A stretch of 64,000 bases of DNA from Panonychus citri (GCF_014898815.1 NW_026515547.1:806001-870000); one strand, 5' to 3'. Shown: positions 50,071-62,469, numbered from the stretch's first letter. Numbers and translations: made by a program. Notes: generated from the letters alone by a model not told the origin.

Positions 50071-52117
50071 ATGACAGAAACAGTTGAACGAGTTTTAGCT
50101 CAATTCAAGAACGAATCTGGTGAAATATTTGGTTCTCCATTAGATTTACCAATTAACGTTGATTCTCGTAAATTGTCAATCTTATTTAATGCTATTTACA
50201 ATTCGGATAAAGAATCAGTCCCATACTCTTTTTTTCTGGAAGAGACTGAGATTAGAGATTCTTTAAAGAAAACGATTGAAGAATCAGCTGATTCTAAGAA
50301 TTGGTCATCAGAGAAAATTGTTTACATCACTTTTGCCCCTCAAGCGGTTTTCAGGGTTCGTCCAGTGACCCGATGTTCAGCATCGTTACCTGGTCATGCT
50401 GAGGCCGTTATTTCGGCTTCTTTTAGTCCCGATGGATCTTCACTGGCCTCGGGTTCGGGTGATACCACAGTTAGATTCTGGGATGTGACAACTCAAACAC
50501 CTCATCATACTGCTCGTGGTCATCGCAATTGGGTGTTGGTCATCTCATGGGCTCCAAATGGACTTAAATTAGCTTCAGCTTGTAAAAATGGCGAGATAAT
50601 TGTTTGGGAAGCCAAAAGCGGCAAACAGATTGGATCAACTTTGAAAGGACATAAACAATGGATCAACGCTTTATCATGGGAACCCTTACACAGGTAATTG
50701 TTTCAGAACAATTTACCTTCACAATTAAGTTGAAATTCTAAAATTTTTTTCTTCAACTTTTACAGAGATGGTGATTGTAGACGACTGGCCAGTGCTTCCA
50801 AAGATGCTACCATCAGAATTTGGGACACAATCTTAGGTCAATCTTTAATCATTCTCTGTGGTCACTCAGCTTCGATTACATGTTTAAAGTGGGGGGGAAC
50901 TGGATTAATCTACAGTGGATCTCAAGACAGAACGCTAAGAGTTTGGAGAGACAGTGATGTAAGTTTGCGATTTTTTATCTCTCAATTTTTTTTCGAATTT
51001 CTACAAAATATCTAATAATCTATGTATGATTTTCTAAAGGGTGTTCTGTGTCGGACATTAGAAGGCCATGGACATTGGCTTAATACTCTTGCTCTAAGTA
51101 CTGATTATGTTATGAGAACTGGAGCTTTCGAACCAGCCAAAGGAGTTAAACAGAATTCAATCGACGATTTGGCTCAAGTGGCCTTAGAACGATATAATAA
51201 AGCTCGAGGGGAGAAAGAGCGTCTCGTTTCTGGGTCAGATGATTTCACTTTATTCCTTTGGGAACCGGAAGATGCTAAGAAACATGTCGCCCGAATGACC
51301 GGACACCAGCAATTGATCAACGATGTTAAATTTTCACCCGATACTCGGATAATTGCGAGCGCATCTTTTGATAAATCAATTAAACTCTGGGATGGTAAAA
51401 CGGGAAAGTAAGTTGATTAATGAAATAATCTTTTAATTGTTTTGATGAGTATATTTCCATTTAATTGCTTGATAAAGGAGACAAGGGGTAGAGGTGGATA
51501 AGTTTTCATTATCCATATGGTTGATTATTTGTTTCGTAATTTTTTTTTTGGTAATTAATTATCTCTGCTTAACAATTTCCTCTTCTTCTTCTTCTTCTTC
51601 TTAAATTGTTACAATTTTGTCAAACAATTGAAATTGTAAAAATAATAGATATATAACTTCATTAAGAGGACATGTTCAAGCGGTTTATCAAATTGCTTGG
51701 TCAGCTGATACAAGGTTATTGGTCAGTGGAAGCGCCGATTCAACGGTTAAAGTTTGGGATATGTCAACAAGAAAGTTACTCCAAGATCTTCCTGGACATG
51801 CTGATGAGGTTTGCCAATTAAATATCTCCTTTAGGCCAGAATTAATTGTTATCTATTTAACTATATTCAATATTCCTCTTGCGGGTCAATTTTCTTTGCG
51901 TTTTGTTTTTAGGTTTACGCCATTGACTGGAGTCCTGATGGTGAACTTGTTGCCAGCGGTGGGAAAGATAAGCTCTTGAAAATGTAAATAAGTACTTTCT
52001 TTGTTTCTCCTGGTCAACTTATCCGTCGTTATTTAATTTCTTTTTGCAATTGATTTAAATGGTTCGTATTTGCTTCAATTTTCTTCCTTTACGCTTTGGT
52101 TTAGATGGAGGACGTGA
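50071..52117 (+). CDS. NLE1: Notchless homologue NLE1, 60S ribosome assembly WD40 protein
   Basis: Six exons: 50071-50693, 50766-50958, 51040-51407, 51649-51808, 51913-51983 and 52105-52117. They join in phase to 475 residues (human NLE1 has 485). The N-terminal NLE domain (about residues 5-75) is followed by eight WD40 repeats. Recognisable segments are LPGHAEAVISASFSPDG, GHRNWVLVISWAPNG and SGSADSTVKVWDMSTRKL, ending LPGHADEVYAIDWSPDG and KLLKIWRT. NLE1/Rsa4 binds the MIDAS domain of the AAA ATPase Mdn1/Rea1 to remodel pre-60S particles; the fly gene was found as a Notch modifier. The final coding exon contributes only 13 nucleotides (the last residues WRT and stop), so a gene finder would easily stop short at 51986. 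The intron 4 donor is the weaker GTTTGC. Confidence 0.95.
51581..51602. repeat. (CTT)n microsatellite in NLE1 intron 3
   Basis: A run of CTT triplets within the 241-bp intron, about 45 bp upstream of the exon 4 acceptor. Confidence 0.85.
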
Positions 52118-52372
52118 ACTTTTTGGAACTTTAAATGTTGGATATCCAAACTGGATGGGATGACTTTTGGTTCGACGATAAAACATTTGGCGCGCAAACT
52201 TTTTATGGTTGATAAAAAAAGATGGAAAAGTTAGAAATTAACATAGAAAATGTTAACGTCAAAGGGACAGCGATTTATATATAAGGGAAAATGGTTGTTT
52301 GAATATTTTTTCTCTCTCTCTTGTTTTTCTGTACATTTAAAGCGTAAGAATAATTAACAGGAAATAATATTT

Positions 52373-54467
52373 TCATCCAACGCTTGAAGCTTTTCGTTGG
52401 CCATTGAATTCTGAGACAATTGATTCATTGAAGGTAAACTCTTTCTCTTCCTATGGTTGTTGTTGTGTGTGGGGAGAACATAAAAAAAAGAAGGATACAG
52501 AGAAAACATAGAACATATAAAAACAGATGAGACAAAATTCATGGACAAATTGTTGTTATCAATCAAGACAAATGAATTTAGGAACGTGAAAGCGACATTT
52601 AAAATAATTAGATTACAATTCTTACCTCAGAAGTATCGTTATTGTCAGTGGTACTTGTACTGGCTGAAGAACAAGTTAAATTGTCAACATCAATGTGATA
52701 AGGAGCTGAAGGTGTAGATGAACTAATCGATGGTGTTACTTCAAAAGCAACTTCTTTTGTATTTTTAGGATCCAAACTTGATGAATTACTTGGAACATCA
52801 CCTTTGCCATCTTGGAGAGGTAAATGATAACCTCTTTTATCCATTTTTCGGACTAAAATTTGAACCAAAGAAAACAATGGAAAAAAGACAATTAAGTAAA
52901 TAGACATAAATTCTATTCTTTTGAATAAAATATATGTTCCGATTTCACTTACATTCGTTTTTATATCGGCGAAGTTCCTGTTTAGTTTCATCGATCTGTT
53001 GAGTTAGTGTTTTATTCTTGGTTCTCTCACGTTCCAGAGCGCCTTCTAATTCTCGAATTTGAGTTACTCTGATTAAACTTGAAGAATCTTTAGCCGGACT
53101 ATTAGTTGGATGATGACCAAACCATGATGCCTGAAAATGTGGAAAAAGGAAAGAAAAGAAAAGAAATAAAGTTAATAATCTGATCTGTTTGTACTTTTTA
53201 ATAAATTATGGTTTCTTTTTTTTTTGGTTGTTCCATTGTTATATTAATAATTTTCTACCTTCTTTGGTTTATCCTTTTGGTTTCGTAACATGTCAATGAG
53301 TTTCAATTGTTGATTAGCTGTTTCATTGAACTTTACTTGTTCTAATTGAAATTTGTTTCTCTCATCTTCCAATTCGGTAACAATAACATCGATTCTTTTC
53401 TGTAGAACATCATTTCTAACCAGAGCTTCTTCCAAAGCTAAAGAAAGTTGCTTATTCTGTGAGTTAATCTGAGCGATACTGGTAATGTGCTCAGAGGCTT
53501 CTTCTTTCAGGTAAAATATTTCTTTCTCATAATCGTTTAGTTTTTGCTGGAGAAAATCAACAGTCTTTTGTTTCAGTTCATTTTCTTTCAACAAAGAAGG
53601 TAATTCATCTTCATGGAGAACACGGAATTGTTTTTCCTCTTCCAAAGCGTCTTGAATTTCTTGAAGCTCTTTCTCAAGCTCACAATTTTTTGTCTTATAA
53701 TCAGTTACACTTGATTCTAAAGCTGTAATGGTCGATGACATGTCCATCACTTGGCTTTGGTATTTATTAGTTATTGATTCAAGCTCTTGTTCCAACTTGG
53801 TTATCTTTTCCAACATTTTAGCTTTTTCCTCGGTCAATTTAACTTTAACATCTACTTGGCATTTGAAAAGGTTTTCAAATTTGGAAACCTGAGTTTCAAC
53901 GGAGGCACAAGTTTCTTTCAGAACTTTATTGGTTGATGTTAACTTTTCATTAATGGTAACCAATTCAGCTTTCTCTTTTTCCAAAGAAGAACATTTCTCT
54001 TCACAACTGGTCTTCTCATCTGTTATCTTCTTAACATCAGCGGAAGCATTTTCACATTTGACTTTCCATTGTTCAATCTCTGTCTCTTTTTCCTTCAGTT
54101 TGGCTTCCAATTCTTCACATTTTTCTGCGCTTTCCTTTTTCGCACTCCTTAAATACTCCAATCTAGACTTTGATTCTTTAATATCCCTTTGAGCACATCG
54201 CAATTCAAATTTAACTTCTTGTAGATCTTTTTTGGACACACCTTCAGATTCCTTGCGAAGAGATTCTACCGTTTCGGACAAGGTCATTATCTGGTTTTCA
54301 TAATCTTCTTTAACCGCTCTTAAATATTCCAATGCAGCTCGATCAATACGTTCACGTTCAGCCCTCTCCTTTTCCAATAATTTATTCAAAGTGGCATTTA
54401 CACGATTAAAATCATCAACACTTTTATACCTTCTCAAAGGTGATCCAATGGGTGTTGAGACAACCAT
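52373..54467 (-). CDS. unnamed long coiled-coil protein, 4 exons
   Basis: Exons 53259-54467, 52953-53130, 52626-52852 and 52373-52450 join in phase to 563 residues. Residues about 20-400 are almost continuous heptad-rich Glu/Lys/Leu coiled coil, starting after STPIGSPLRRYKSVDDF, a basic Ser-Pro-containing head that could be a phosphorylation site region. A second short coiled coil (REKELEGALERERT-like, in exon 2) follows a Gly/His/Pro linker with ASWFGHHPTNSPAK. The tail is Ser/Thr-rich and disordered, and the phase-0 reading of the last exon ends QRKASSVG. I do not recognise a family. Tethering, motor-adaptor or centrosomal proteins look like this, but the sequence alone gives no function. 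The gene is convergent with NLE1 and divergent from UBE2G2. Confidence 0.8.
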
Positions 54468-54757
54468 TTTTTTTTAAACAAGAAAAGAACAAAAAAAAGA
54501 GAAGAGAAAAGCAAACCAATTGTCAGTTGAAAAGAACCACAATTTTCCACCAAACAAAAAATATCAGAAAGGAAGACACAAATTCACTTTAACAACAACA
54601 ATAGACAATCTAAATAAGATGTAACAATTAAAGGTAACAATAATTAATAGAAAAGTAATTAAAGAGAAACGTCTTGTTCATTTACTTTAAACATCCAAAT
54701 GAAAAAACTGTTTTTTTTGTTTCTTTTTTGAATTTTGTTTTCCAACGTTCGTTTTCA

Positions 54758-54777
54758 GTGTCGCCATCTGTCGGTAG
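54758..54777 (-). promoter_or_regulatory. CTCF-like motif between coiled-coil gene and UBE2G2
   Basis: The minus strand reads CCGACAGATGGCGACAC, sharing ATGGCGACAC with the site upstream of LIS1. It lies about 130-150 bp upstream of the UBE2G2 ATG and about 290 bp upstream of the coiled-coil gene start. Confidence 0.5.
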
Positions 54778-54906
54778 AATCAGCAAATTCTTTTGAAAGG
54801 TTGAATCGACATTTCCAATTTAATTTTTCCTTTTCCTTTATTTACTTTTGTGTCTTGGATTATCTTTTTATTTAGATTCTAATTAACTTTAATTTAGATT
54901 AATTTA

Positions 54907-55876
54907 ATGGCGGGGTCACCTTTACGCCGTTTAATGGCAGAATATAAACAATTAACTCTCAATCCACCTGAAGGTATTATCGCTGGACCAATAGACGAAG
55001 AAAACTTCTTTGAATGGGAAGCCCTAATAACAGGTGAGTTTTTTAATTCTTTTCTATTTCTTTTTTGTTTCTTAATTGTTTCTCCATTTTATTTTATTCC
55101 AATTTAGAATTAATTACCATGGCTATGTGATTATTGTTGTAATTTAGTTTTGCCTCGATCATTTTTTTTCTTTCGTACACTTTTGTTCTCTTGTCATGTT
55201 ACTGATGCTCTTTTATGTGATGACATTATTTTGGTCTCCAAATGTTTACCATTATTGTTACTCAGTTTTGAATTTCTGTCTTTTTTTTAGGTTACTGATT
55301 TTATCCATCAGGTTTAGTTAATTGATTAGCTGATTGTAATCACTTGAAACTTAATTTATATTTGACTTGTTTTTACGTTCTTTTTGATATATGAAATGGT
55401 TTTGTCACGATGTTCCTTTTATCGATTTTTGATCTTTGAAATTTATTTTTTTTTTATTATTAACTCTTTTTCTTTTTCTTTTATTTTTTTCTCTATTAGG
55501 TCCTGAAGGAACTTGTTTTGAAGGTGGTGTTTTCCCTGCTCGTCTTGCTTTTCCTCCCGATTATCCTTTAAGTCCACCTAAGATGCAATTTACATGTGAA
55601 ATGTTTCACCCGAACATCTATCCCGATGGTCGAGTTTGTATCTCAATTTTACACGCACCGGGCGATGATCCCATGGGCTATGAATCTTCAGCTGAACGTT
55701 GGTCGCCAGTACAAAGTGTGGAGAAAGTTTTACTCTCAGTTATTTCCATGTTAGCTGAACCCAATGAAGAATCTGGAGCTAATGTTGATGCTGCGAAAAT
55801 GTGGCGAGAAGATAGAAATCAGTTCTACATAATTGCTGACAGATTGGTTCGAAAATCTCTAAATCTTCCCGTTTAA
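54907..55876 (+). CDS. UBE2G2: ubiquitin-conjugating enzyme E2 G2
   Basis: Exons 54907-55033 and 55500-55876 join in phase 1 to 167 residues (human 165). The sequence is almost the human protein: [15 protein letters not shown], then [20 protein letters not shown] with catalytic Cys89, and the acidic-loop insertion [19 protein letters not shown] typical of the G2/Ubc7 subgroup. UBE2G2 builds Lys48-linked chains in ER-associated degradation with gp78, Hrd1 and AUP1. The 466-bp intron is T-rich. The start is the ATG at 54907, where the conserved MAG N-terminus begins. Confidence 0.98.
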
Positions 55877-56395
55877 TCAGCACAATTAATATATAAATCA
55901 CCTAATTGATTATCTATGTGTCGTATTTACAACAAAAACAACAAAAACAAAAAAAGGGGAAAAACATTGATGAAGCAAAAAAGAAACACAATCAACTGAT
56001 AAATTTCCAGATGAAAACAATTATAATTATCAATGTTTCTATCTCTCTCTCTTCCTCAACTATTTGTTTATTTGTTATCAATTCCTCAGATTCAATCAGT
56101 GAATCAATCATCTAATTATATTGATCTTTACTGATAATATCCACTAGTAACTGTGATTCAATTTACGGTGAAAGAAATTAATTTACAACATTTAATCAGT
56201 CAAATATCATCAAAATTTGATGAATAGTCAATTCAAATATTTATATTAAATTTTGGATGATTTTAAATCAATGAGAAAAGTATTTAACACAATCAAATGT
56301 TCAATTTTCTCCCAAATCAACAAGAGAAAAAGAATAAGAAAACAAAAAAATGAAAAAAATGATTCTCATAAACAGAGATGAAAACAAAAATTAAA
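55877..56395. other. convergent 3' region between UBE2G2 and GATC
   Basis: About 520 bp of A/T-rich DNA with an A-rich tract near 55930-56000. It holds the two 3' UTRs. No gene is supported. Confidence 0.5.
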
Positions 56396-56737
56396 TTAAA
56401 TTGAATTTTCACTTTTCTCTCCTGATTTGTTGTCACTTGATTTATCTCGAAATGATTTAGACACCGGAGCTACGAAATAATCTTCAATCTTTTCTCCAGC
56501 ATTTGACATGACCAGAATTTTATCCTGTGGTTCCGATTTATCCTCCTGAAGAAACAATTTTCCACCTTCATCAATATGATACATCGGTTCCACTCCTTCA
56601 ATGTTAACCAACTCCAAACGAGAAGCATATTTAATTGATTCCTCTAATTGCGAAATTAAACTTGGATTATTGGTCAACGTGAGAGCTGAAACCTTTTCCA
56701 GCATAGGAATTAACTTAATAAGACCACTTGAAGACAT
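56396..56737 (-). CDS. GATC: glutamyl-tRNA(Gln) amidotransferase subunit C, mitochondrial
   Basis: A single exon of 113 residues. The GatC fold signature is present: a first helix LEKVSALTLTNN, a second helix with LEESIKYASRLELVN, then the family hallmark GVEPMYHIDE and, near the C-terminus, EKIEDYFVAP (the conserved YFxxP anchor). GatC stabilises GatA and GatB in the GatCAB complex, which converts Glu-tRNA(Gln) to Gln-tRNA(Gln) in mitochondria. The N-terminus is short with no obvious long presequence. The C-terminal 20 residues are a hydrophilic Ser/Lys tail. Animal GATC proteins are usually somewhat longer at the N-terminus, so an unseen upstream exon is possible. Confidence 0.88.
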   Translation of the reverse strand: MSSSGLIKLIPMLEKVSALTLTNNPSLISQLEESIKYASRLELVNIEGVEPMYHIDEGGKLFLQEDKSEPQDKILVMSNAGEKIEDYFVAPVSKSFRDKSSDNKSGEKSENSI

Positions 56738-57014
56738 TATTGAGAATATAAAGAAATTGATTGATTGAACAAAAAAAAATTAGAATAGAAAATGAAAACA
56801 ACCAAAGAATAGAATAGAAAAAAAAACAAAACAAAGATGAAAGAAGAAGAACACAAGAGAAGAATACAACTAATTCACTCTAGAAGATTTTCTAACCGTT
56901 CACAATACACACACGGAAGAAAATAATCAACAAAAATCGATAAGATAACAATTAAAACTGATTAATTAAGATTAGAAAATCTAATTGATGAAAAAAAAAT
57001 TTTTTCTTTTCCAA

Positions 57015-57022
57015 ATCACATG
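57015..57022 (+). promoter_or_regulatory. ATCACATG box upstream of GATC
   Basis: The same ATCACATG word as upstream of NDUFS6 and MIX23, here about 278 bp upstream of the GATC start. Confidence 0.25.
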
Positions 57023-58300
57023 TTTAGGATTCGATCAAAGATCCGATACTTTTACTAATCTGATACTTTTTCGCTTTTAAATTTTTCTCATTTTGTCTCA
57101 ATTACAATTAAATTAAATTGTTATTTTCTCTTATTTCTTGTGATAATAGTTAATTCAATTGTGGCGAAATTAGTTCTCTTCAAACTCTTTTGATTACTCT
57201 AATCGGTTGATTGTTTAATTCGTTTGTTACTTAACCAAAATCCTAAAGAAAACGTTTGATTGGTTTTCTTTTTTACATTTCCTTTGATTCAATGTCAAAA
57301 TCGTTTCTAATTTACATGTCAATTAGTTTAATTTATTCACATTAAATTAAGTAAATTACTTTTAGAGTGGATAAGTGAATTAAAAAGTTACCAATCTATA
57401 AAAATAAGTGAAACAAATTGTCCGGTTAAAAGGAGATTCCCAAGAATCAATGTACTGAATTGGTAATAAAATTGGAGACCAAAGTAAGCGAAGACAATTT
57501 AACATGTTAATTATAACCATAAATCTTATCTCCATTTATTAATTGTCAATCTATTTTCTTCTTTCCTTCTTATTTCTTGCTTCCTTTAGTTAAAGAGGAA
57601 ACCATTACCTGGACGATGAATTATTGGTCATTCTAATTACTTTATATTCATCATGAATAAGTAACTTTGTATGGAGAGTTTTCTATTGCAACCCAATGGA
57701 ATCGCTTGTAAAAGGAAAAAGAGAGAAAAGAAATTGGAAAATTATTAATACAACTTGAAAATGTGAAGCAATCAACTTGGAATTGACGATTTAATCGACG
57801 TGTTGGTCTTTGGCATCACCATGATACAAGATAATTAAAGACGAAAAGCTGTTAATTGTAACAAAACAAGATATTTATTAATAATCAGATCAAATGATTG
57901 ATATAGGAAAAAAATTGGAGACCATTGGCCTTGTAAATTGTTTACCTTTTAATTAACGTCATTTAATCATCAACTAGATCTCTAATTTGATTGGTATCAC
58001 CACTAAATTTACCTCATCATCACCATCAGAATCAAAGTAAGTATATATACTCAATAAGAAAGAGATAAATCATATGTCCATCATTTTCTTTCATCCATCG
58101 AAACTCATCAAGTATCATAATCACTAATCACGATTCTCTTTAACTTTCTCAGAAAAAAACAGATAATTTCAACCGATTTTCTCGAATTTCATTCAACACT
58201 CACCAATCGATACTTTTTCTCAGGTAAATTTGAAACAAGAAGGTAAACAATCCTCATCATTTCGCTTATGCGTTCTTGTCTTTTTCTATTCTACTCTCTT

Positions 58301-58304
<4 letters not shown>

Positions 58305-58333
<29 letters not shown>
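58305..58333. repeat. (CT)n microsatellite
   Basis: A CT dinucleotide run of about 29 bp, 1.3 kb upstream of the FPPS start codon. Confidence 0.9.
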
Positions 58334-58335
<2 letters not shown>

Positions 58336-59634
58336 GTTGATGTTTTGCTTTATTTTCATCTTTCTCTCACCCAAAACCCGGTAACCTGTTTATTTTTTAT
58401 TCTTTCATGTAATTTTATTTATTATCAATTCCAATCAAACCGAATACCCTTAACAGTCATTCAATGTTCACCTCAGTCCTTAACCTGCTCATCTTTTAAT
58501 TGAAACAAACTAATTTCATCATCTCATTGACCATTAACAACATTTACCTTTTAATCCAGTTAATTGACAAAAACAACAACCAATGTGCTTATTAAATAAT
58601 TATTATTATTATTTAGTTAAACACATTATATGAATCACATTTATGTCAACAAATCATCAATATTTCTCAATTAATTTCAATTATTTGTCTCCTTCTCTTT
58701 TTATGATTAAATTGATTTTTCGATTCAATTTAACAGGTAAACATTTACCAGCAATTTTCACCTCATCAATAACCTCTAATTACAACCACAGGTAAGTAGC
58801 TTTTACTTATTAATCCAAGTTAATTGTCTCTTGTTCAATATTATGTCAATCATCATCTTCATCAAATTTACTTACATTCACCATACACATGGTAAAAGCA
58901 ACAACAACAACAACATATTAATTAGTAAACCTCTTGACTCTCAGAAGGTCAATATAAAAATTGGTTAAGTTAATTAACTGATTTTTCCTTTTATCAGCTG
59001 ATCTTTTCCAATAGATAATTTGTTTTTAATTCTCAATTTCATTTGATGACTTGATATGATACAATTGAATCGGTTGTTATTGTCTATCAGTTATAATTGT
59101 CTATGTACTTGTTGTGTGTCTAAGATTTTAATGTTTGTCTTTAATTATTATCTTTTCCTTTACTAATTAATAAGGTAAACAATTAAGTCTCTCTCTCTCA
59201 CCCATACATATGTAACTACATCAATTGATTGTCTCTAAATTGTGCCCAACCACCACGAGCTTCCGACTGCAATTAATATCATCGTGCTTTACTACCATCG
59301 CATGTAATTGATTGTTAACAATCAAATCAATTGCTCACTAATTCATTTTCTCTCTCTCTCTCCCTTTCCTCCCTTTTCTCTCTCTCCTCTTTATATATCC
59401 TTTGCATTTTTTTTCTAGATCATTTTAAATCCATAGATTGTTCCTGTTGATTGATTACTCTTCTTCCCTTCTTACTAATTTAGTTTTAATTAGTATCCTA
59501 CCTTATCCGTAATTTTTGGTGTGTAATCAACAAATTGTTTCATCTCCTCACTAATTGTTTCCATCGTAATTTAAATTGTTACAATACCTGTTACCCTAAA
59601 GAAAGACAATTACTCAAAATCATCCTAATCCAAC

Positions 59635-62469
59635 ATGAATTGTATTGAACGAGTTCAGAGGTATGATGATAATCTCTAAATCTATTTTTAATCCGATTGT
59701 GCTTTTCCCTCTAATTTAATTCATTAACTGATTATCTTTCATTTTTCCAACTAATTCAATCAAATGTTAAATTATCTTTCACACTAACAATCTCATCGTC
59801 AACTGACAGATTAATACATAATACACTTGATAAGAAAAAAAAAACTTCTCATCTCATTAACACTAATCAGTTATTATTTTTCTATCTTTTAGCCCACCAA
59901 AAAATGAACCGAAAATTAGTCAAATTATTCCCGTAAACATGGGAATTGAGGACATGGAGAAACGGGAAGAGACCTTATTCAATGAAACCTTTGACGTTAT
60001 AACGGAAAAGTTAACAAGTACCGTTAACCCGGACTTAAGACGAGTTTCTGACTGGCTCAAGAAGGTAAACTACTTTTGGTCATCATCTTCATCTTTATCT
60101 TCATCATTTGATCTTGATCTTGATTCTCCGATACATCTAAATAAATTTTCTTATTCTCTATCTTTTCTGGTTGATGTACATATAAATGACTCTCCTGATC
60201 AATGAAACTGGACTTTGCTCATCATTCTTAATTGTTGATTCATTCTTCCTCTTTGCCTCGAATACATATTTTGATTTGGTTAATTATCATTCACGTAATT
60301 TGCTGGTGGGCAACAGGTTCTCGTCTATAATGTGCCTCACGGTAAAAAAAATAGAGGAATGGCTTTGGCTTTGGCCTATCAAGTGCTGAAGAAAAATAAG
60401 AAACTGGATTCAGACAAATCTCATCAAGCTCGAATTCTTGGATGGTGTATTGAAATTCTTCAGGCTTTTTTCCTAATTCATGATGATATAATGGACCAAT
60501 CATTGACCCGTCGAGGTCAACCTTGTTGGTATAAAAAGGTAAATATAAACAATCCAATGAATGACCATGAAAACAAGATTTTGACAAGTAAAAGTTACGA
60601 TTTCATTTATTATCATTATTCAGTTAATATATAAATAAATGATTAACTTTATAATCATCTCTTCATATCCATAAATAAGTGGGTCCTGAATTTTGAAATA
60701 TCCCAATTTTACTGTTATCATGTTTACTTTTGTTATTTTAGTTTAATTGTGCTGATTAGTGTCCATCAAGTTTTACCAGTTTCATGGTAAATGATCAGCT
60801 AATCATCATGCCTAATGAAAGCCTTTCATTTTAACCATTTAGACCATTTTCATGATTAGATTAAATTACAGTGATTTAACTTTTAAATGATGATAATCTT
60901 GTCTTAATATGATCGTTGTACTTGCGATATTTTGATTGATTGCTAATTTTATATTTTCTTTTTCGTCAATAACAGGAAGATGTTGGACTAATTGCAATTA
61001 ACGATGGAATCTTATTAAATAGTTGCATCTACAAACTTCTCAAGGAAAACTTTTCCAAAGAACCAACTTATTCACAAATATTAGATCTTTTCCATGAGGT
61101 AAGGAAAAGATTGAATTGGAATCTAATTAGATCGTCTCAAGAATTTAATTAACAAGAGGCAACCGCTCTCTCGGAGGAAAAATCGAGATCTTTAATCAAT
61201 GAATGAATTACTGAATTCAAATTCAGGACAAGTTAAGAAAACACTTGATTGTGATTAAACTTATCAGCGGAAAATATTAACTCTTTGATAAGTTTTCCGT
61301 AATTACAATCATCCCATGCGTTAACAACGTGTTATGGTTAATTGTTTAACTACTTAACCAACTATTATAATGCTAATTAATAGATCTAAGGGAAATTAGA
61401 TAGTTAATCAAAGGGAAAACATAAGATTAGCAGATTTTTTTATAAGATCTTTAGTCGACAATTGATTAGATTCCGATTTAAACTTGAAACATCAGCTCAA
61501 TTAATTAACAGAATTTACTTTCAACAATTAGCTAATTAAATCCTTTTCAAGTTTATCACATCCATTATAAAACATTCATCAATTAATTAGTCTTTATGAT
61601 TAAGTCTTATAATGTAAACATGATTTCCTTAATCTAACTTATACATTGAGAGATTTTTCCTTGTTAATTAACTACTCAATTAAGATTTTAATTTCTCTGT
61701 TTATTTAGATGTCGATGTTTGATCATTATTTTACTTACCCAATTAAATCAAACTATCAATTGATTTAATGAATGAATCTCATGCGTTCGTTTTAAACTTG
61801 AATCGCAACTTAATTTTATCGAAAGTTGAATGTTAATTACTAATTCTAATTACTGTGTTTATGTTTATTTCTTTATATTAACAGATCACCGATCTAACAA
61901 TTAAAGGTCAATGTCTTGATATGCTTAATTCAACTCCTGATATGAAAAATAATCCAGCCGCTTTCACCGAAGACGTTTACTCAGCTATCATTGAATATAA
62001 AACGGCTCATTACAGTTTCGTACTTCCTATCCGATTGGCCTTTTACCTTGTCGGAATTGTCTCAGAAGAGGTTCATGCTAAAGCGGAAGAGATTCTCCTC
62101 AAATTTGGCCATTTCTTTCAAGTCCAAGATGATTTTCTCGATTGTTATGGTGACCCAAGTGTGATTGGAAAAGTGGGTCGAGATATCGAAGAGGGAAAAT
62201 GCTGTTGGTTGTTTGTAAATGCATTAAAATTGTGCTCAGAAGAGCAAAAGAAAATCTTGGTGGACAATTATGCTCTCGAAGATCCCGCTGCAGTGGCCAA
62301 AGTACGAGAAATTTACGATCAGTTAAACATGAGAAAAGTTTTCCAAGACTATGAAGATGAATCATATAAGGAAATTAAAGGTCTCATTGATTCCTTTGCT
62401 TACTCTCAACTTGTTCCCCTTGAGGTATTCAATTGGTTACTCAAGAAAATTTACCGTCGAAATAAATAA
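59635..62469 (+). CDS. FPPS: farnesyl diphosphate synthase
   Basis: Exons 59635-59660, 59893-60064, 60317-60538, 60976-61098 and 61885-62469 join in phase to 375 residues. The first aspartate-rich motif DDIMD is at about residues 122-126, preceded by LQAFFLIH: the two Phe four and five residues before it are the chain-length signature of farnesyl (C15) synthases. The second motif DDFLD is at about 263-267, within [14 protein letters not shown]. Other conserved parts are [21 protein letters not shown] and the basic C-terminus KKIYRRNK. The enzyme condenses IPP with DMAPP and GPP to give FPP for ubiquinone, dolichol, prenylation and, in arthropods, sesquiterpenoid hormones. The 26-bp first coding exon is tiny; if it is wrong, translation could begin at the in-frame ATG at 59939. 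No mitochondrial presequence is evident. Confidence 0.95.

Larger units (their letters stand above)
56738..59634. other. large gap upstream of farnesyl diphosphate synthase
   Basis: About 2.9 kb with no supported coding exon. It contains several donor-like words (for example CTCAGGTAAA at about 58220 and CACAGGTAAG at about 58790) that could belong to untranslated first exons of the FPPS transcript. There is also a (CT)n run at 58305-58333 and further CT-rich DNA near 59350. Function is not shown by sequence. Confidence 0.4.

Noticed and set aside
52354..52450. Alternative last-exon frame of the coiled-coil gene ending ALDENIISC
   Set aside because: The preceding exon ends in phase 0, which selects the other frame ending QRKASSVG; the alternative would need a different acceptor.
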